Shown: piece after piece, positions 8,279 through 17,862 of the stretch
How the letters are laid out: each line of letters starts with the position of its first letter
Numbering within the stretch: the first letter of the stretch is position 1
Source: an uncultured Pelagibacteraceae bacterium
Lineage (GTDB): Bacteria; Pseudomonadota; Alphaproteobacteria; Pelagibacterales; Pelagibacteraceae
Direction: 5' to 3'
NCBI GenBank assembly: GCA_902598735.1
Contig: CACKCM010000001.1
Coordinates: 121,015 to 185,014, forward strand
Length of the DNA stretch: 64,000 nt
The notes under the pieces: generated by a model
The model's database searches: none
What the model was told of the DNA's origin: nothing
The model's input: the letters and a program-made list of their open reading frames with translations, nothing else
Program-made: the position numbers and the translations under genes

Positions 8279-9775
8279 ATGAGCAGTTTACAAATGCCAA
8301 AAGTTGATAATTCAATTATGTCTAAAAAAGACAAAATTGCTTTGGATCTTCGAAGGATTATAAATTCAAAGAATGTTCTCTCGGATCCTAATGAGTTAAG
8401 ACCTTTTGAAACCGATGGTTTGACAGCGTATAGACAAATGCCTCTTCTTGTAGTTATGCCTGAGACCGTAGAAGAGGTCAGTCAAATTTTAAAATATTGT
8501 AACGAGAATAAAATTAAAGTGGTTCCAAGAGGGGCTGGGACAGGTCTATCTGGCGGTTCGATGCCGTTAGAAGATTGTGTTTTAATTGCAATGGGGAAAT
8601 TTAATAAAATTATTGAGATTGATTACCAAAACAGATGTGTAGTCACACAACCTTGTGTAACAAATTTAGCAATTACTCATGCTGTTCAAGACAAAGGTTT
8701 TTATTATGCTCCAGACCCATCAAGTCAGATTGCATGCTCTATCGGTGGAAATGTTGCAGAAAATTCTGGTGGGGTTCACTCTCTCAAGTACGGTGCTACT
8801 ACTAATAACCTTTTGGGCATTGAAGTAGTCCTTATGGACGGAACCATAACGAGGTTTGGTGGTAAAGCAATGGATGCTGAAGGATATGATTTCTTGGGTT
8901 TGATGACAGGCTCAGAAGGCCTGCTTGGTGTTATTACAGAGGTTACCGTGAAAATTTTAAAATCTCCTGAAGTTGTCAAAGCAGCTTTAGTGGGCTTTCC
9001 TTCAATTGAAGATGCAGGAAACTGTGTTGCACAAATAATCGCAGAGGGATGTATACCAGCTGGTATGGAAATAATGGATAAAGCATTAACAAAAGCTACT
9101 AATGATTACTCAAAAGCAGGTTATCCAACTGATGCCGAAGCAATGATGATAATAGAATTCGATGGAACAGAACATGAAGTTGAAGCTTACATTCAGAAGG
9201 CAAAAGAAATTGCTGAAAAAAATAATTCATCAAGTTTAAAAATAAGTAAATCAAACGAAGAGAGATTGAAATTTTGGGCTGGGAGGAAAGCAGCTTTCCC
9301 AGCTTGCGGAGTTTTAGCACCTGATTATATGTGTATGGATGGTTCAATTCCTAGAGGAAAGCTTGCTGAGGTTTTAAATGAAATCTCAAGACTGTCTAAA
9401 AAATATAATTTGCCAGTAGCTAATGCATTTCATGCAGGAGACGGAAATCTTCATCCTTTAATAATGTTTGATGCAAACGATAAAGAGTCACTACGAAAAT
9501 GTGAAGAATTTGGCGCGGATATTCTCAAGTATTGTGTTAAAGTTGGCGGCGCGCTTACCGGCGAACATGGAGTTGGAATTGAGAAAAGAGAGTTAATGTG
9601 TGAAGCTTTCAATGATAGAGATATACAGCAACAATTAACTATTAAAGTAGCGTTAGATCCTAATTCTTTATTAAATCCTGGAAAAGTTTATCCAATACTT
9701 AGAAAATGTGCTGAGGAAGGAAGAGTCCATGTCCATGGAGGAAAAACAAAATTCCCAGACATCCCTAGATTTTAA
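8279..9775 (+). CDS. glcD: Glycolate oxidase FAD-linked subunit GlcD
   Basis: GlcD is the catalytic flavin subunit that oxidises glycolate to glyoxylate. The 498-residue protein has the PCMH-type FAD domain with PRGAGTGLSGG (83-93), a second FAD contact around CSIGGNVAENSGG, and the C-terminal oxidase domain with HAGDGNLHP and GEHGVGIEKR. I chose the ATG at 8279, preceded by AGGATTG; a TTG at 8273 would add only two residues. glcE begins inside its last 47 bases. Length and order match glcDEF. Confidence 0.93.
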   Translation: MSSLQMPKVDNSIMSKKDKIALDLRRIINSKNVLSDPNELRPFETDGLTAYRQMPLLVVMPETVEEVSQILKYCNENKIKVVPRGAGTGLSGGSMPLEDCVLIAMGKFNKIIEIDYQNRCVVTQPCVTNLAITHAVQDKGFYYAPDPSSQIACSIGGNVAENSGGVHSLKYGATTNNLLGIEVVLMDGTITRFGGKAMDAEGYDFLGLMTGSEGLLGVITEVTVKILKSPEVVKAALVGFPSIEDAGNCVAQIIAEGCIPAGMEIMDKALTKATNDYSKAGYPTDAEAMMIIEFDGTEHEVEAYIQKAKEIAEKNNSSSLKISKSNEERLKFWAGRKAAFPACGVLAPDYMCMDGSIPRGKLAEVLNEISRLSKKYNLPVANAFHAGDGNLHPLIMFDANDKESLRKCEEFGADILKYCVKVGGALTGEHGVGIEKRELMCEAFNDRDIQQQLTIKVALDPNSLLNPGKVYPILRKCAEEGRVHVHGGKTKFPDIPRF

Positions 9776-10988
9776 TCAAAATATTTTTAAACCGACTTCA
9801 AGAGAGGAAATAGTCGAGATAGTTAAGAATTGCTATAAAAAAAATATACCTCTGGAAATAAATGGATTAAAATCCAAAAATAAAATTGGAAGGAATTTTC
9901 AATCTGAAAAAACTTTAGACCTCTCTGAATTTAAGGGTATAATTGATTATAAACCTGAAGAGCTCTATATCAAAGTTAAAGCTGGTACACCTTTGAAAGA
10001 AATAATAGAAGAACTAGATAAAAATAATCAGCAATTAGCTTTTGAACCGAACGATTTTGGTTACTTATTTTCTGGAGAAAGTAACAGCGGTTCGATTGGT
10101 GGAGTCGTTTCATGTAATTTTGCTGGATCACGAAGATTTAAAGTTGGCAGTGTTCGAGATCACATACTTGGTTTTCAAGGGATTAACGGAAAAGGTGAAA
10201 CTATTAAATCCGGAGGAACAGTAGTTAAGAATGTTACCGGTTATGATTTAAGTAAATTAGTATCAGGATCTTTTGGAACACTCACGATATTAACTGAGCT
10301 TTCAATAAAAGTTTTACCAAAACCAGAAACAGGTAAAACTTTAATTATAAAGAACCCTCATCTGAAAAAAGCATTAGATTTTCTTGGAAAAGCATTGTCG
10401 TCTTCTACAGATCCATCAGGAGGTGTATTTTATCCGGACTATTTTGGAAAAAATTTTGTTTTAAATGATCTTACACACGATGGAGGCTTAACAGCTATCA
10501 GGATTGAAGGCCCGATAAATTCTGTTGACCAAAGATTAAAAAGATTGTCAAAAGAATTAAGTTTATTAGATCAAGAGCTTTCCATTTTAGATAATGAGCA
10601 AAGTAGTATTTTTTGGAGCAGGACAAAAAATTTGGAGGTCTTTAAAAAATTAGAAAGTAATCTATTAAGGATAGTTCTTCCAATAAGTGAAACCTTAATT
10701 GTTATTCAAAAACTTAAAAGTTATGATATAAAATATTTTGTTGACTGGGGAGGGAGTCTGATCTGGGCAGCATTTGAGACATTAAACGCTAAAATACTAA
10801 GTGATATTAAGGATATTGTAAAAAAACACCAAGGATATATCACTTTAATTAAAATTGAGGACGATCTAAAGGCCTCTGCTGATATTTTTACAATAGATCC
10901 AATTAAGTATAAAATAAGTGAAAAAATTAAAAGGAGTTTTGATCCAAAAAGAATTTTTAATCCAGGAAAAATGTACACAGGAATTTAA
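9729..10988 (+). CDS. glcE: Glycolate oxidase subunit GlcE (FAD-binding)
   Basis: GlcE is the second flavin-domain subunit of glycolate oxidase. From the ATG at 9729 it has 419 residues. It carries a PCMH-like FAD-binding half with SGSIGGVVSCNFAG and GGTVVKNVTGYDLSKL and ends in DPKRIFNPGKMY, a hallmark of this superfamily. A purine-rich AGGAAGGAAGAG lies just before this ATG; the ATG at 9735 is an alternative. The reading frame is open further upstream to a GTG at 9708, but that would lengthen the overlap with glcD without adding a family motif. Overlap with glcD is 47 bp, and glcF follows directly. Confidence 0.9.
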   Translation: MSMEEKQNSQTSLDFNQNIFKPTSREEIVEIVKNCYKKNIPLEINGLKSKNKIGRNFQSEKTLDLSEFKGIIDYKPEELYIKVKAGTPLKEIIEELDKNNQQLAFEPNDFGYLFSGESNSGSIGGVVSCNFAGSRRFKVGSVRDHILGFQGINGKGETIKSGGTVVKNVTGYDLSKLVSGSFGTLTILTELSIKVLPKPETGKTLIIKNPHLKKALDFLGKALSSSTDPSGGVFYPDYFGKNFVLNDLTHDGGLTAIRIEGPINSVDQRLKRLSKELSLLDQELSILDNEQSSIFWSRTKNLEVFKKLESNLLRIVLPISETLIVIQKLKSYDIKYFVDWGGSLIWAAFETLNAKILSDIKDIVKKHQGYITLIKIEDDLKASADIFTIDPIKYKISEKIKRSFDPKRIFNPGKMYTGI

Positions 10989-12287
10989 ATGCAAACATCA
11001 TTTACAGATAAACAACTTCAAGACAAAGATAATAAAACGAGTGAAACAATTATAAGGAAATGTGTTCATTGTGGAATGTGCAATGCTACTTGCCCTACTT
11101 ATCAAATAAATGGAGAGGAATTAGAAGGTCCAAGAGGAAGAATATATCTTATAAAAGATATGTTAGAGAATAAGAAACCAGCCACAAAAGAAATAGCAAA
11201 ACATATAGATAGTTGTTTATCTTGTTACTCATGCATGACTACTTGTCCTTCAGGAGTGAACTACATGCATTTAATTGACCATGGTAGAAATTACGTTGAA
11301 GAAACTTACAAAAGGCCTTTTTTGGATAGAGTATTTAGAAATATACTTTCGTTTGTATTACCAAAACCGAAAGTATTTTTGTTAATGGCTTTATCTTCTA
11401 AATTAATAAAACCATTTAGTTTTTTATTTCCAAAATTTATTAGAAATGCATTAAATTTAATGCCAGATAAGATTCCAGGAAAAAAATTAAAAGAACAGAA
11501 AGTTTACGAAGTTAAAGAAGTAAAGAAGGTTTCAAGAGTGGCTTTATTAACTGGATGTGTTCAAAGGGTAATTTCTCCTGAAATAAATGAGGCTACTATA
11601 AGACTTTTAAATAGGCACAATGTTGAGGTGGTAGTAATGCCAGACATTAATTGTTGTGGGTCTTTAAATCATCATTTGGGAAAACAAAAACTAGCACATG
11701 ATTCATTTAAAAATAATATTGAGAGCTGGCACGAAGAGTATCTTAAAAACGGATTGGATGCGATAATAAGTAATACATCTGGATGCGGAACAACTTTAAA
11801 AGATTATGGTCATATTTTTAAAAATGATAAAGATCTAAAAAAGAAGGCCAAAAAAATCTCTGAATTAACTAAAGATATTACTGAGTATCTTGATGAAAAC
11901 CTAAAGCTAAATATAAATTTAAATTCTGAAAAAAAATACAGGATAGCTTACCATTCAGCATGTTCAATGCAACATGGACAGAAAGTTCATGATCAACCAA
12001 AAAATTTAATTTCAAAAACTGGTAATGAAGTATTGGATATTCCTGAGGGACATTTGTGCTGTGGGTCTGCTGGTACTTACAATATTTTACATCAAAAGAT
12101 GGCTAAATCACTTTTAAAGAATAAAGTAAATAATATAGAAAAAATTTCACCTGATTTTATTTCAACAGGTAATATAGGCTGTATGACACAAATATCAGCT
12201 GGCACTAGAATACCAATTATTCATACTGTAGAGTTGCTTGATTGGTTTACCGGAGGCCCTAAGCCATATAAGTTAAATAATTTTTAA
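10989..12287 (+). CDS. glcF: Glycolate oxidase iron-sulfur subunit GlcF
   Basis: GlcF carries electrons from GlcDE to the quinone pool at the membrane. The 432-residue protein has two ferredoxin-type 4Fe-4S motifs, C25-C28-C31-C35 and C76-C79-C82-C86, and two cysteine-rich CCG domains (INCCGS near residue 220 and LCCGSAG near residue 357). Its ATG follows the glcE stop immediately, consistent with equal production of the three subunits. Confidence 0.95.
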   Translation: MQTSFTDKQLQDKDNKTSETIIRKCVHCGMCNATCPTYQINGEELEGPRGRIYLIKDMLENKKPATKEIAKHIDSCLSCYSCMTTCPSGVNYMHLIDHGRNYVEETYKRPFLDRVFRNILSFVLPKPKVFLLMALSSKLIKPFSFLFPKFIRNALNLMPDKIPGKKLKEQKVYEVKEVKKVSRVALLTGCVQRVISPEINEATIRLLNRHNVEVVVMPDINCCGSLNHHLGKQKLAHDSFKNNIESWHEEYLKNGLDAIISNTSGCGTTLKDYGHIFKNDKDLKKKAKKISELTKDITEYLDENLKLNINLNSEKKYRIAYHSACSMQHGQKVHDQPKNLISKTGNEVLDIPEGHLCCGSAGTYNILHQKMAKSLLKNKVNNIEKISPDFISTGNIGCMTQISAGTRIPIIHTVELLDWFTGGPKPYKLNNF

Positions 12288-12288
12288 A

Positions 12289-13245
12289 ATGAAAAAAAGG
12301 ATTTTTGTTACAAGAAGACTTCTCAAAGAAAACGAGGAGAAACTTAAAGAATTATTTGAAGTTACTTTAAATAAAGACGATAAGATTTATAATCCTCAAG
12401 AAATAATAGATGGCTCAAAAAATTTTGACGGGATATTAAGTTCTGTTTCCGATCCTATTAATGCTGATACTATCTCTAAACTTTCTAGTTCTATAAAAAT
12501 TATTGCTAACGGCGCAGTTGGCTTTGGAAATATAGATATAAAAGCTGCAAAAGAAAAAGGAATTACCGTGACGAATACACCTGATGTACTTACAGATGCT
12601 ACAGCAGATATTCAGATTTTACTTTTATTAGGTGCTTCAAGAAAAGCTTATGAGGGACGTTTAGCGGCCGAAACTCAAAATTGGAAATGGTCATGGGATT
12701 TCTTGTTAGGAAAACAAATGTCGAATAAAAAACTAGGAATATTAGGAATGGGTAGAATAGGTAGGGCAGTTGCTAAAAGAGCTAAAGCTTTTGATATGGA
12801 AATTCATTATCATAACAGATCTAAACTTTCACCAGAACTTGAGGATGGTGCAATTTATCATAAAGATCTAAAAAGTCTTTTTAAACAAAGTGAATTTTTA
12901 TCAATCAATTGTCCTGCAACTCCAGAAACAACAAAACTTGTGAATAAAGAAACGCTAAGCTATCTAGAAGAAAATACTGTTATAGGAAATGCAGCAAGAG
13001 GAGACATAGTTGACGATGATGCTATGATCGAAGCATTGAAAAGCGGAAAAGTATTCGCTTACGGTTTAGATGTTTACAATGGTGAGCCTAAAATTCATCC
13101 AGAATATTTGAAATTAAAAAATATTTTTTTACTTCCACATTTAGGTAGTGCAACAAAAAGAACTAGGTGGGATATGGCATTTAGGGCTATAAAAAATCTT
13201 GAGGATTTTTTTTCTGGCAATAAACCACAAGATCAGGTGAATTAG
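12289..13245 (+). CDS. D-2-hydroxyacid dehydrogenase, probably glyoxylate/hydroxypyruvate reductase type
   Basis: This 318-residue protein belongs to the D-isomer 2-hydroxyacid dehydrogenase family. It has the Rossmann motif GMGRIG (153-158) and the catalytic set R237 (NAARGDIVD), E266 (NGEP) and H284 (LPHLGSAT). Its position directly after glcF suggests that glyoxylate or hydroxypyruvate is the substrate, with reduction to glycolate or glycerate. Phosphoglycerate or lactate dehydrogenase activity cannot be excluded; the short length without an ACT domain argues against SerA. It is co-directional with glcDEF, one base after glcF. Confidence 0.82.
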   Translation: MKKRIFVTRRLLKENEEKLKELFEVTLNKDDKIYNPQEIIDGSKNFDGILSSVSDPINADTISKLSSSIKIIANGAVGFGNIDIKAAKEKGITVTNTPDVLTDATADIQILLLLGASRKAYEGRLAAETQNWKWSWDFLLGKQMSNKKLGILGMGRIGRAVAKRAKAFDMEIHYHNRSKLSPELEDGAIYHKDLKSLFKQSEFLSINCPATPETTKLVNKETLSYLEENTVIGNAARGDIVDDDAMIEALKSGKVFAYGLDVYNGEPKIHPEYLKLKNIFLLPHLGSATKRTRWDMAFRAIKNLEDFFSGNKPQDQVN

Positions 13246-13341
13246 TACACCTAGAGATTGAATCTACAATTTAAAATAATTCTAAAAAGAGCGAGACTCT
13301 GAATTGAGTTTATGCTTAAATCTTTTGGTTAATTAACTAAC

Positions 13342-13347
13342 GGAGGA
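13342..13347 (+). promoter_or_regulatory. Strong Shine-Dalgarno sequence of the TRAP binding protein gene
   Basis: GGAGGA lies four bases before the ATG at 13351 and is the most canonical ribosome-binding site noticed in the window, where most starts have weak ones. It fits a highly expressed periplasmic binding protein. A 10-bp palindrome, GTTAATTAAC, precedes it at 13328-13337. Confidence 0.7.
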
Positions 13348-13350
13348 CAT

Positions 13351-14499
13351 ATGTCAAAAATAAAAAAAGGAGTAAAAACTCCATCAAGACGTAAGTTCTT
13401 TAAAGCAGCGGCAGCTACGGGTGCAGCAGCAGCAGCAACAGTTGCAATGCCTAACGTTGCATTTGGTGCTCCGCAAACTTTAAAGATGCAAGCGGCTTGG
13501 CCGTCAGGCGCTAACATTTTCTTTGAAATGGCTGGCGACTACGCAAAAATGGTAGGCGACATGTCTGGAGGTGAATTAAAAATTGATCTTCAGCCAGTTG
13601 GAGCTGTAGTTAAGACTTCGGAGATTGGACAAGCAGTAAGTTCAGGTGTACTTGATATGGGACACTGGGTAACAGCTTACTGGTATGGAAAAAATCCAGC
13701 AGCTTCTCTATTCGGTACTGGTCCGTCATACGGAATGTCATCTCAAGAAATTATGGGATGGATAGAGTATGGTGGAGGTAGAAAACTTTATGATGAAACA
13801 CTTGCAAAAGTTGGTTTCGATTATATTGGTTTCTTCCATATGCCAATGCCTGCACAGCCTTTTGGATGGTTCAAAAAGAACGTAACAAAAGTATCTGATG
13901 TAAAAGGTATGAAGTACAGAACAGTAGGATTAGCTACTAACGTATTAACAGCAATGGGAATGGTTGTAAGACAATTACCAGGTGGTGAAATTCAGCCTGC
14001 AATGAAGACAGGTTTGATTGAAGCTGCTGAGTTTAACAACCCAACTTCAGACTCTCAGTTTGGTATGCAAGATGTTTCTAAGCATTATCACTTAGGAAGC
14101 TTCCACCAATCGCAAGAGATGTTTGAAATCCCAGTAAATAAGAAGACATTTAACGGATTATCGCCTAAACATCAGGCTATCCTAAAAAATGCTGCTTATG
14201 CTGCGAACAGCGATAACTACTTTAAAGCATTAGTAAGATACTCAGCTGACTTATCTAAATTGATGAACCAGCACAAAGTAAATGTGTATCAAACGTCAGA
14301 TGCGATCTTAGCTCAACAATTAAAAGGTTGGGATAAAGTAATCGGTGATTTCAATAAGAAAGATCCATTCTTTAAAAAGATTGTAGACTCACAAAAATCT
14401 TATGCTAAGAGAGTTATGAAATACTTACTCATGAATCAACCTAATTACAAGTTGGCTTACGAGAATGAGTTCGGTTCAATAGCAAAAGTTAAAATTTAA
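13351..14499 (+). CDS. dctP: TRAP transporter periplasmic substrate-binding protein (DctP/TakP family)
   Basis: This 382-residue extracytoplasmic receptor delivers an organic acid to the membrane subunits encoded next. The N-terminus has a twin-arginine-like signal (SRRKFFKAAAATG, residues 13-25) and an Ala-rich h-region ending near AFGA. The mature part begins LKMQAAWPSG and contains KGMKYRTVGLA, with an arginine of the type that binds substrate carboxylate in TRAP receptors. It resembles the TakP group for 2-oxo or hydroxy acids. The adjacent glycolate and lactate enzymes suggest such a ligand. A terminator directly follows the gene. Confidence 0.88.
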   Translation: MSKIKKGVKTPSRRKFFKAAAATGAAAAATVAMPNVAFGAPQTLKMQAAWPSGANIFFEMAGDYAKMVGDMSGGELKIDLQPVGAVVKTSEIGQAVSSGVLDMGHWVTAYWYGKNPAASLFGTGPSYGMSSQEIMGWIEYGGGRKLYDETLAKVGFDYIGFFHMPMPAQPFGWFKKNVTKVSDVKGMKYRTVGLATNVLTAMGMVVRQLPGGEIQPAMKTGLIEAAEFNNPTSDSQFGMQDVSKHYHLGSFHQSQEMFEIPVNKKTFNGLSPKHQAILKNAAYAANSDNYFKALVRYSADLSKLMNQHKVNVYQTSDAILAQQLKGWDKVIGDFNKKDPFFKKIVDSQKSYAKRVMKYLLMNQPNYKLAYENEFGSIAKVKI

Positions 14500-14514
14500 T
14501 TATATTTTAAACAT

Positions 14515-14545
14515 AAAAGGGGGCGTTTTTACGCCCCCTTTTTTT
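14515..14545 (+). terminator. Rho-independent terminator between TRAP receptor and membrane subunits
   Basis: A perfect stem AAAAGGGGGCGT / ACGCCCCCTTTT closes a four-base T loop and is followed by further Ts ending at 14545. It is the clearest intrinsic terminator on the plus strand. Read-through would let the binding protein be made in excess over DctQ and DctM. Confidence 0.9.
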
Positions 14546-14583
14546 ATGGAAATAACAAAAAAATTAGAATAGTTTAAAATCTC

Positions 14584-15168
14584 ATGAGAGGATTTATTCA
14601 CTTTGCAGATACTTTAAGTACTTCCGTAGGGAAGGCATTTTCATGGTGTATTGTAATTTTAATGGGAGGAACTTGTTATGAAGTAGTTATGGCATATGCT
14701 TTCAATGCTCCTACCTTATGGAATTTCGATTTTAGTTTACAAATGTATGGCGCAATTTTTATGATGGCAGGCGCATACACTTTGTCCACAGAAGCTCATG
14801 TTAGAGGTGATGTAATTTACAGACTTTTTAAACCAAGAACACAAGGTTACATAGATTTAATTTTATATTTTATTTTTTTCTTTCCTGGAGTTCTTGCTTT
14901 AGCTTTTTATGGTTATGAATATGCTTCACTTGCTTGGAAGATAAAAGAAACAAGTTGGAATAGTCCAGCTCAAATCCAAATTTATATGGCGAAATCTTTG
15001 ATACCTGCAGCAGGAATTTTATTGGTTATCCAGGGTATCAGCGAAGTTTGTAGAGCAATTATTTGTATTCAAACCGGTCACTGGCCTGCTCGAATGGTAG
15101 TAGCAGAGGAGACAGAAAAAATGTTAATGCGAACTTCACAAGACGAGGATCAAAAAGATGTTATTTAG
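14584..15168 (+). CDS. dctQ: TRAP transporter small permease subunit (DctQ)
   Basis: The 194-residue protein has four predicted membrane helices (about 15-38, 52-72, 92-115 and 137-155), matching the small TRAP subunit that links the receptor to the large permease. It has the typical AYTLSTEAHVRGDVIY segment (73-88) with the conserved H-x-R-x-D motif. Its 3' end overlaps dctM by 11 bp. No good ribosome-binding site precedes the ATG. Confidence 0.9.
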   Translation: MRGFIHFADTLSTSVGKAFSWCIVILMGGTCYEVVMAYAFNAPTLWNFDFSLQMYGAIFMMAGAYTLSTEAHVRGDVIYRLFKPRTQGYIDLILYFIFFFPGVLALAFYGYEYASLAWKIKETSWNSPAQIQIYMAKSLIPAAGILLVIQGISEVCRAIICIQTGHWPARMVVAEETEKMLMRTSQDEDQKDVI

Positions 15169-16519
15169 TTTAACCAATCCAGAAATAGCAATTTTAATGA
15201 TGTCAATTTTCTTATTTGCTGTACTGCTAGGTTTTCCTATCGCATTTACTTTAATGGCGATGGGGGTTGGATTCGGTTATTACGCTTACTTTGATCCTAC
15301 AAGAATGGAACATCTTTTTGATAATAGGATTTTTCAATTATTTGTTCAGAATACTTATACCGTGATGGACAATACTGTTTTAACCGCCGTCCCACTCTTT
15401 TTATTTATGGGTTACTTAGTTGAGAGAGCCGGAATAGTTTCTAGATTGTTTTTTGCAATAAGATTAGCGTCTCACAGACTCCCTGCTTCTATGGCTGTTG
15501 CTGCGCTTGTAACTTGCGCCTTATTTTCAACAGCGACAGGAATTATCGGTGCTGTTGTTACACTAATGGGGTTACTTGCATGGCCTGCAATGATAAGGGC
15601 AGGATATGATAAAAAATTTGCCTCAGGAGTAATTTGTTCTGGTGGATGCTTAGGAATTTTGATTCCTCCAAGTATCATGTTAATTGTTTATTCAGTTATT
15701 GCTCAGCTATCACCTTTAAGACTATTTGCAGCAGCAATTTTTCCAGGATTATTATTAGCTGGTCTTTATATAATGTATGCGGTTACACTTGCTTATTTTA
15801 ATCCATCAATAGCGCCTAAACCTCCAAAAGAGGATATTCCGCCAAGATCTGAAATTTTAAAAGAGGTTATGGTTTCATTCTTGCCGCTTTTCTCATTAAT
15901 AATATTAGTATTAGGAACTATTTTGGGAGGTCTTGCCACACCTGCAGAGGCTGCAGCAGTTGGAGCCTTTGGTGCCTTAGTGCTTTCTTATTTCTACAAG
16001 ACTTTAAAATGGAAAAATTTTAAAGAGTCTGTATTTCTTACGGCAAAGACAACTGCAATGATAATGTGGTTATTCATTGGCTCTTGGACTTTCGCATCTG
16101 TTTTTTCTTACTTAGGTGGCCATGAAGTTTTTGAGCATTTCTTTAAATCAATGAATTTACAACCATGGCAATTCCTAGTAATCACACAAATAATTATTTT
16201 CTTGTTAGGTTGGCCACTGGAGTGGACGGAAATTTTAATTATATTTGTTCCAATATTTTTACCTTTAGTAGCTTTCTTCGAGGTAAATCCTTATTTTTTC
16301 GCAATGCTTATCGCTTTGAATTTACAAACTTCATTTTTAACACCACCGATGGCAATGTCCGCCTACTATTTAAAAGGTGTCCAAGCTAAAAATGTAGAGT
16401 TAATGGAAATATTTAGAGGCATTATGCCTTTCCTAGGTATTGTTATATTTGCCATGTTTTTAATGTATCTATTTCCAGGAATAGCTCTTTGGTTGCCAGA
16501 TACATTATTCGCTAATTAA
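15158..16519 (+). CDS. dctM: TRAP transporter large permease subunit (DctM)
   Basis: At 453 residues with about 12-13 hydrophobic segments, this fits the DctM ion-transporter-type large subunit, which drives uptake with a sodium gradient. Family features are VPLFLFMGYLVERAGI near residue 80, the first re-entrant-type motif around TATGIIGAVVTLMG (about 127-140), GILIPPSIMLIVYS (about 165-178), and a second conserved region around TSFLTPPMAMSAYYLKG. It is translated with overlap from dctQ. Confidence 0.93.
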   Translation: MLFSLTNPEIAILMMSIFLFAVLLGFPIAFTLMAMGVGFGYYAYFDPTRMEHLFDNRIFQLFVQNTYTVMDNTVLTAVPLFLFMGYLVERAGIVSRLFFAIRLASHRLPASMAVAALVTCALFSTATGIIGAVVTLMGLLAWPAMIRAGYDKKFASGVICSGGCLGILIPPSIMLIVYSVIAQLSPLRLFAAAIFPGLLLAGLYIMYAVTLAYFNPSIAPKPPKEDIPPRSEILKEVMVSFLPLFSLIILVLGTILGGLATPAEAAAVGAFGALVLSYFYKTLKWKNFKESVFLTAKTTAMIMWLFIGSWTFASVFSYLGGHEVFEHFFKSMNLQPWQFLVITQIIIFLLGWPLEWTEILIIFVPIFLPLVAFFEVNPYFFAMLIALNLQTSFLTPPMAMSAYYLKGVQAKNVELMEIFRGIMPFLGIVIFAMFLMYLFPGIALWLPDTLFAN

Positions 16520-16527
16520 CAATTTAA

Positions 16528-17862
16528 ATGATAGACGTTACATCTTTAAGTGCTTACAATTTATCGCAAAAACTTCATTCTGGTGAAATTTCTTCTTTAG
16601 ATCTTTGCAAAGCTTATTTAGATAGAATTAAAAAATTTGAAAAAGACGTCCAGGCTTGGCAATTTTTAGACAAAAAACTTTTATTAGAAAAAGCTGAAGA
16701 AGCTGACACTTATAGAAAATCTGGAAAACCTCTAGGATCATTGCACGGAATGCCAGTTGCAATTAAGGATATTATAGGTACGTATGATATGCCAACCGAA
16801 TGTGGGACAGTCTTTAGAAAAAAAATGTCCAACTCACAAGATTCTGAAATTGTAAACTTATTAAAAAATTCAGGGGCAATAATCATGGGTAAAACTGTTA
16901 CTTGTGAACTTGCATATATACATCCATCTAAAACAAAAAATCCTCATGATTATTCAAGAACACCAGGAGGATCATCAAGTGGATCAGCAGCAGCAGTTGC
17001 AGCTCATATGGCACCTTTATCTGTGGGTTCTCAAACTGGAGGATCAGTAATCAGACCAGCATCATATTGTGGTGTAGTTGGATATAAACCCTCGTATGGA
17101 TTAATCTCTAGAAACGGTGTTTTAAAAGTTTCGGATAAACTAGATACAATGGGCGTATTTGGTAAAAGTGTGAAAGATGTTGCATTATTAGCTAAATCAC
17201 TAATTAGAAAAGATTTACATGACCCCTCAACAATTTATTTCGCTGCTGATAACATGATTCAGGAATGTGAGAAAGGACCAGTTTTTGATCCAAAGTTTAT
17301 TTTTTATAAAACGAAAAATTGGAAAAATATAAATAAAAAATCACAGCAAGCTTTTGAATTTCTAATAAAAAACTTCAAAAAAAACATAGAGGTTTTTGAT
17401 ACACCGTCATACTTTGACGATATACCAAAGTATCATCAAATCATTCATGAAGTTGATATGGCAAATAATTTTCAAGTTTACTATAAAAAAGATAAAACTA
17501 AACTTTCAAAAGAAATGAGAGAAGCTATCTCTAGAGGATTAAAATATTCAGCAAAAGAATATGGCGATGCTTCGGATTTTATGAAACAAAGTTATGAATC
17601 CTATAAAGAAGTTTTTGAAGATTACCACGGAATTATTACTCCATCATCAAGCGGAGTTGCTGATAAAGGATTAAAATCTACTGGAAGTGCGGACTTCCAA
17701 AAAATCTGGACTTATCTTGGTTTGCCCACAATTTCATTACCTTTACTTACAGGTGAAAATGACTTACCATTAGGTGTTCAGTTAGTTGGTGATAAACTTG
17801 ATGATTTAAGATTTTTAGGTACAGCTAATTGGCTTGAGAAAAATTGTAGAGATGAAGGATAA
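16528..17862 (+). CDS. Amidase signature family hydrolase
   Basis: This 444-residue enzyme has the full amidase signature: catalytic K80 in VAIKD, the glycine/serine-rich TPGGSSSGSAAAVAAH (145-160) with the cis-serine, and the nucleophile S173 in SQTGGSVIRPAS. It probably cleaves a small amide, releasing ammonia and a carboxylic acid. It is not a typical GatA (too short, no gatCB nearby). It starts 8 bases after dctM, suggesting that it acts on a compound imported by the TRAP system or on a product of it. Confidence 0.85.
   Translation: MIDVTSLSAYNLSQKLHSGEISSLDLCKAYLDRIKKFEKDVQAWQFLDKKLLLEKAEEADTYRKSGKPLGSLHGMPVAIKDIIGTYDMPTECGTVFRKKMSNSQDSEIVNLLKNSGAIIMGKTVTCELAYIHPSKTKNPHDYSRTPGGSSSGSAAAVAAHMAPLSVGSQTGGSVIRPASYCGVVGYKPSYGLISRNGVLKVSDKLDTMGVFGKSVKDVALLAKSLIRKDLHDPSTIYFAADNMIQECEKGPVFDPKFIFYKTKNWKNINKKSQQAFEFLIKNFKKNIEVFDTPSYFDDIPKYHQIIHEVDMANNFQVYYKKDKTKLSKEMREAISRGLKYSAKEYGDASDFMKQSYESYKEVFEDYHGIITPSSSGVADKGLKSTGSADFQKIWTYLGLPTISLPLLTGENDLPLGVQLVGDKLDDLRFLGTANWLEKNCRDEG

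Noticed and set aside
13246..13350. Riboswitch or regulated leader before the TRAP receptor gene
   Set aside because: Only short palindromes and a strong ribosome-binding site were seen; no known aptamer pattern or stable stem was recognised.
15472..15678. Minus-strand open frames inside dctM, ffh, leuC, sucB and other strong genes
   Set aside because: They are antisense shadows of well-supported proteins with no family-like sequence.
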